A stretch of 64,000 bases of DNA. Origin: G963665545 sp963665545. Lineage in GTDB: Bacteria; Pseudomonadota; Gammaproteobacteria; Xanthomonadales; SZUA-36. The position numbers were made by a program, and so were the translations under genes. Positions within the stretch are counted from its first letter, which is position 1; each line of letters opens with the position of its first letter. The stretch lies in assembly GCA_963665545.2 (NCBI GenBank), contig CAXXKZ010000007.1, forward strand, positions 372,001 to 436,000, written 5' to 3'. Below, one piece after another: positions 60,555 through 64,000 of the stretch. The notes under the pieces are model-generated. The model searched no databases and was not told the origin of the DNA. It saw only the letters and a list, made by a program, of their open reading frames with translations.

Positions 60555-62171
60555 TCAGTCATTGGCATAACCGAAACGCTTTATCCACGGATTCAGTACC
60601 GGCACAATGGGCTCGAGTTTGTCTGCGTAATTTTGCCACCTGCCAACGGCACGGGAGCTGATTGGCTTTGCTACCATTTCGTAGCTGGGGGTGTTGAAGC
60701 GCTGGCCCTTATTGACTTCGTAATACTTCAGCAACCTGTCATCCCAGTCCAGATCGAGGAATTTCACAAGGCCCCTTATTTCAGTTTCAAAGTCGCCCAC
60801 AACATGCTCATAGTGTATGCGATGAACCGGGTTGCTGACCTGTTTCAGCGCCAAGGTTCCCAGATCCATTACGCGGTCATAGTATCGGGCGGTGGACGTC
60901 AGATCGAGAAAATACTGCATTGAGATATTGTCATGGAGACTAAAATTCTGAAAAAAACAGTTGAGGCAGCTGTCCAGTGGGTGGCGCAGCGCGAAAATGA
61001 TGGGCGCCTCCGGAAAAATTCTGTGTATCAGAAAGGCCGACGTGAGATTCAGAGGCTGTTTGTCGATCATCAGAGCGCGATCACCGCTGGCGCCTGCCCG
61101 CAGTGCATTGGCCATGAATATTCTCCGTGCGTTCGCCACGGAATCGCTGGATTCCTGAGACAATGCGCGGAGGTTTTCGATTTGATGCCAGTCTCTGTGC
61201 AGTCCCATAAACAGGTTTGTTTCCTCGATCACTTCAACATCCGGGTGTGCCGACAAAATGCTGTGCAGCAAAGTAGTGCCAGATCTTGGAAACCCAACCA
61301 GAAAGGCGACTCGTGGTTGCGCCTCCTGGGTGTCCGAAACCCATTCATCGAAGGGATTTTCGTTCAACCACTGCCTGAGGCTGGCAATGCCTTTAAAGCT
61401 GTGAATGGTGTCTTCTTCCGAAGCCGGGGACTTAAGTGCTTCGATTTGCAACTGGTTGGAGCGGGTCATGCTGTCAAACGCCTTATCCCACTCTTCCGCT
61501 GCGTCGTAACTCTTCCCTAGACCATAGCCGGCTTGAATTCGTACTTTCGAGTCCGGCGCCTCAGCTTCCAACGTCTGGAACAGTTCAGTGGCCTCTTTGT
61601 ATTGACCACCGCGTCGTAGCAGAGTGGCTTTGACCAGCTTTGCTGGCCGATTCTTGGGGTCGATGTTCAGCGCATGACTCATCCACTGCTCAGCGCTGGA
61701 CAGATCATTGGCCTGCTCATAATGGCCGGCAAGCTTGGCAGCGGTGGGAGCATGATCAGGCTTGATTGCAATCATCTGTTTGTAGAGCGCGAATGCTTCA
61801 TCTTTTCGCCGCAAATTCGAGTACAGGAAGGCAAGTTCGTAGCGTGCCCCGAAGCCGAACTGTTCATGACTGAGCGTACGCTCCAGCAGTGGCTGGGCTT
61901 CTTCAAACCGCTCCGCACGATTCAGCGCGCGGCCGAGGAAAAAGGCGGCCCCATCGTTGTCCGGATTCGCATTGGCGACTGCTTCGAGATCCCTGATGGA
62001 AGTGTCGAAGTCCAGCAGTTCGTGGTGAGCGATACCCCGCAGATAGCGGGCGATCGTGTTCTGGGGCTCAACAGTTAGAACTTCGCTGCACAATTCGAGG
62101 CACTTGGCGGGATTGCCAATCTGCAGACAGCGCTCTGCTTCGTGCAGTTTCTCCTGGACGTTTTCAGCCAA
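60555..62171 (-). CDS. TPR-containing sulfotransferase
   Basis: A 538-aa protein. The N-terminal 240 residues are about six TPR helices (ALNRAERFEEAQPLLERTLS, LYKQMIAIKPDHAPTAAKLA and similar). The C-terminal half is a PAPS-dependent sulfotransferase: FLVGFPRSGTTLLHSILSAH holds the 5'-phosphosulfate loop, IFALRHPLDSCLNCFFQNF the 3'-phosphate site and the catalytic-base region, and IHYEHVVGDFETEI the Y/H motif. It may sulfate a protein tyrosine, polysaccharide or lipid. Common in marine gammaproteobacteria. It is upstream of a small secreted protein and downstream of a barrel protein on the same strand. Confidence 0.9.
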   Translation of the reverse strand: MAENVQEKLHEAERCLQIGNPAKCLELCSEVLTVEPQNTIARYLRGIAHHELLDFDTSIRDLEAVANANPDNDGAAFFLGRALNRAERFEEAQPLLERTLSHEQFGFGARYELAFLYSNLRRKDEAFALYKQMIAIKPDHAPTAAKLAGHYEQANDLSSAEQWMSHALNIDPKNRPAKLVKATLLRRGGQYKEATELFQTLEAEAPDSKVRIQAGYGLGKSYDAAEEWDKAFDSMTRSNQLQIEALKSPASEEDTIHSFKGIASLRQWLNENPFDEWVSDTQEAQPRVAFLVGFPRSGTTLLHSILSAHPDVEVIEETNLFMGLHRDWHQIENLRALSQESSDSVANARRIFMANALRAGASGDRALMIDKQPLNLTSAFLIHRIFPEAPIIFALRHPLDSCLNCFFQNFSLHDNISMQYFLDLTSTARYYDRVMDLGTLALKQVSNPVHRIHYEHVVGDFETEIRGLVKFLDLDWDDRLLKYYEVNKGQRFNTPSYEMVAKPISSRAVGRWQNYADKLEPIVPVLNPWIKRFGYAND

Positions 62172-62240
62172 TGGTAATCTCCGTTCGAACTTCGAGGATC
62201 GCGATGGTGCAGGCCAAGGACTTCAGGGGGCGGCAGTGAT

Positions 62241-63464
62241 TCAGAGATCCTGCTTATAACGAACGTATGGAATTCGTCCGTAAATGGTTTCAAACGGGTC
62301 AATAGGCTGGCCATCGTTGGCCGGCAGGTCGTCGGCGCCGGCGCTCAGGACATTGGTGGCGCCAACACTCAGATCGGCGTTCCACGGAGCGCGCCAGGTA
62401 AAGTGAACGTCGAAGGTGGTAGAACCGCTTATAGCGTTTCGATTCAAAAACTGCACGGGCTCCCGATAGTAGCCCTGGACGCCGCTGCTGAATGCACCCC
62501 TGCGCCATTCCACATTCATCCGAGCGCTGTCAAAAGACTCGGATATTTTCCAGGGCATGGCGCTGGGCGAACCACCGTAAAACTCGCTCGAACTCAGGGA
62601 CTGATACTCGGCATCCAATACCCGGGTAAACTGCAGGCTCAGGCGTACGTCGCCCGCCCGATCTGTGGCAATGCCCAATTGGAAACTCAAATCAACTCCC
62701 GACAGCTTGTTATCCAGACCCTGCAGGGGATCAAGCTTGCCCACGGATATCAGTGATGGTGATGTTAAAGGCGATAGCGCTGCGGATTGAGTGCCAATGT
62801 AGGATCTCAGCGGGCTGAAATTTCGGATGTTGACATTATTCCAGGAACTTTCCCGGCTGAACCAGTTGAGCGAGGCGGAAGCGTTCTTGGTTTCGATTTT
62901 AGGGCCGAATTCGATTTTCGATTGCCCCAATCTGTTGAATTCCTGGCCTACAAACCGGCAACCCGATGCCGTGTAAGAATCAGAATGCAGCGTCCCATTG
63001 AGGCACTCAATGTTGCCCAGCGACTGAAACTGAACGTCGCTCATTTGCCGCATCAGTCCGCCCTGCATGGTGACACTTGCGTTCGGTAATTGTCCAAGGG
63101 GCAGCGCCAGCGTGGCGTCAAGCCCGAGGACATCGCCACCGTCTGACATCGTCGCTGTGGTTGATCCCAGGGTCAGTGTCAGTGGATAGGCCAGTTGCAG
63201 CTGCAGCCGAGTTCTTTCCACGTTACCACGGCTTAAATCCAGACCACCATAATTGTTGATCATCAACGGCAAGGGTGGATTCAGGAACAGGTCTTCGGAC
63301 CCGAAAATGACAATTCCATTGTCATCTTGAGACAGTTGTACGATCGAGCTGCGAGACTGCTGTGCTTCGACGTGGCCAGGCAGCAGGCCTGCGCACAAAC
63401 AAGCGCAAACTAGGGCAGCATATGTGCCCGGTCTGTACGTGCTTTTCGTCGCCCTATTGCTCAT
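62241..63464 (-). CDS. Outer-membrane beta-barrel-like protein with TonB-receptor-type C-terminus
   Basis: A 407-aa protein with a signal peptide (AALVCACLCAGLLPGHVEA, cleavage before QQS). The mature chain alternates hydrophobic and polar residues as in amphipathic beta strands (RTRLQLQLAYPLTLTLGS and VRLSLQFTRVLDAEYQSL). The last strand region (VGATNVL, then IYGRIPYVRYKQ) closely resembles the closing strands of TonB-dependent receptors. There is no TonB box or plug domain, so it is a barrel-only relative, a truncated receptor or a different porin. It forms an apparent operon with the TPR sulfotransferase 70 bases downstream. Confidence 0.68.
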   Translation of the reverse strand: MSNRATKSTYRPGTYAALVCACLCAGLLPGHVEAQQSRSSIVQLSQDDNGIVIFGSEDLFLNPPLPLMINNYGGLDLSRGNVERTRLQLQLAYPLTLTLGSTTATMSDGGDVLGLDATLALPLGQLPNASVTMQGGLMRQMSDVQFQSLGNIECLNGTLHSDSYTASGCRFVGQEFNRLGQSKIEFGPKIETKNASASLNWFSRESSWNNVNIRNFSPLRSYIGTQSAALSPLTSPSLISVGKLDPLQGLDNKLSGVDLSFQLGIATDRAGDVRLSLQFTRVLDAEYQSLSSSEFYGGSPSAMPWKISESFDSARMNVEWRRGAFSSGVQGYYREPVQFLNRNAISGSTTFDVHFTWRAPWNADLSVGATNVLSAGADDLPANDGQPIDPFETIYGRIPYVRYKQDL

Positions 63465-63718
63465 GCCTGCGTTCGCGTTTTGATCGTACTCAGAGAGTGG
63501 AGTGTTTCCATCTCGAAAAGTTTACCCATCATAGCAAATTATTGATCAAATTCCTTGCTCTGCTGCGCTTTTCGGGTGAATTTTGCCACCCAGCGGTCGT
63601 TGCGGCACCAAGCAGAGGTTTATGAGGCCCTGAGAAATCGAAACTTGCACTGCAAAGCTGCGCAAAGCTGGGTTAGACTGTCGCATCAACGAGCACCATC
63701 TTCACACCAGGAGAAATC

Positions 63719-64000
63719 ATGTCACCAGGAAAAATCGCTGCGGCGATTGCCTTACTTTTCACCGCTCTGCCTGCCTGGGCTGAAGAAGGTCTTGATTCAA
63801 AAATTGACGCGGTAGTTGAACCGGTTGCAAGCGCCGTGGCCGGACTCGTATTTACTTCATTTCCGTTGGCCGGCATTGACATGCCTTTCGTTTTGGTTTG
63901 GCTGCTCGTTGCGGCCCTGGTATTTACCCTGTATTTCAGATTCATCAACTTCAGGGGATTCAAACACGGTTTTGAGCTGGTACGCGGTGATTACAGCGAT
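63719..64000 (+). CDS. Alanine/glycine:cation symporter family (AGCS) protein, N-terminal part
   Basis: 94 codons to the right edge, in frame. It begins MSPGKIAAAIALLFTALPAW with AGGAGA 6 bases upstream. After a signal-like segment comes a membrane helix (PFVLVWLLVAALVFTLYF) and the AGCS hallmark FINFRGFKHGFELVRGDY. This family imports alanine or glycine with Na+ or H+. The rest of the transporter is outside the window. The 254-base gap before it holds no recognised gene. Confidence 0.85.
   Translation, partial: MSPGKIAAAIALLFTALPAWAEEGLDSKIDAVVEPVASAVAGLVFTSFPLAGIDMPFVLVWLLVAALVFTLYFRFINFRGFKHGFELVRGDYSD

Noticed and set aside
1..64000. tRNA, rRNA, CRISPR arrays, prophage or origin features
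   Set aside because: All gaps over 100 bases were read and no cloverleaf, regular spacer array, integrase/att pair or DnaA-box cluster was seen.

Overview
This 64 kb window is a continuous stretch of chromosome from a free-living gammaproteobacterium. I infer a lineage near Xanthomonadales, Wenzhouxiangella or Woeseiaceae. The support is the aroK-aroB-hemE order, the pilT-pilU pair, a GTP-type PEP carboxykinase, an exosortase H, and long TonB-dependent receptors with sulfotransferases. Coding density is high. I see no rRNA, tRNA, CRISPR array, prophage or plasmid backbone. The only mobile DNA is one IS110-family and one IS3-family element.

Layout. 0-3.4 kb: the 5' end of a FAH-family hydrolase, a secreted trypsin-like protease coupled to a frameshifted FHA membrane protein, and a DNA-3-methyladenine glycosylase gene broken by an amber codon. 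3.4-14.8 kb: threonine dehydratase-like enzyme, pepN, membrane protein, Tyr-rich lipoprotein, mnmG with a strong terminator, a hairpin-rich gap, GST, GFA protein and glnS. 14.8-16.2 kb: an IS110 element with structured non-coding DNA upstream of its transposase and 38-bp inverted repeats around it. 16.3-25.1 kb: lemA and an M48 protease fused to a TerB-like region, an RND pump with its adaptor, an ADP/ATP-translocase-like carrier, and rppH. 25.1-36.7 kb: an iron section (TonB receptor, bfd, and later bfr, all next to Fur-box-like sequences) enclosing an acyclic-terpene/geranyl-CoA carboxylation cluster (atuA-C-E-F, with divergent atuD-atuR). 36.7-38 kb: an IS3 element. 38-46.7 kb: sufT, apbE, a SEC-C/TPR/O-GlcNAc-transferase-like protein, a TetR regulator, pckG, and an ECF sigma/anti-sigma/DUF4097 operon. 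46.7-52.4 kb: the minus-strand operon aroK-aroB-hemE followed by two overlapping membrane GTPases. 52.4-60 kb: exosortase H, yggT-proC-yggS, pilT-pilU, a two-component system and a zinc-ribbon membrane protein. 60-64 kb: a small secreted protein, a TPR sulfotransferase, an outer-membrane barrel protein, and the start of an AGCS amino-acid:cation symporter.

How the parts work together. The Fur-linked genes (receptor, Bfd, Bfr) form an iron uptake, storage and release set. The Atu proteins would oxidise, carboxylate and hydrate branched terpenoid acyl-CoAs under AtuR control. PckG and PepN feed carbon and amino acids into central metabolism. PilT/PilU drive twitching. Several genes in the first 30 kb carry lesions at family-conserved positions (FAH G80E, the FHA frameshift, the tag amber codon, AtuF G163R). 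These may be sequence errors or real decay. No fully new system is proven. The best leads are the IS110 non-coding RNA region, the protease-FHA pair, the overlapping GTPase pair, and the solitary exosortase H.
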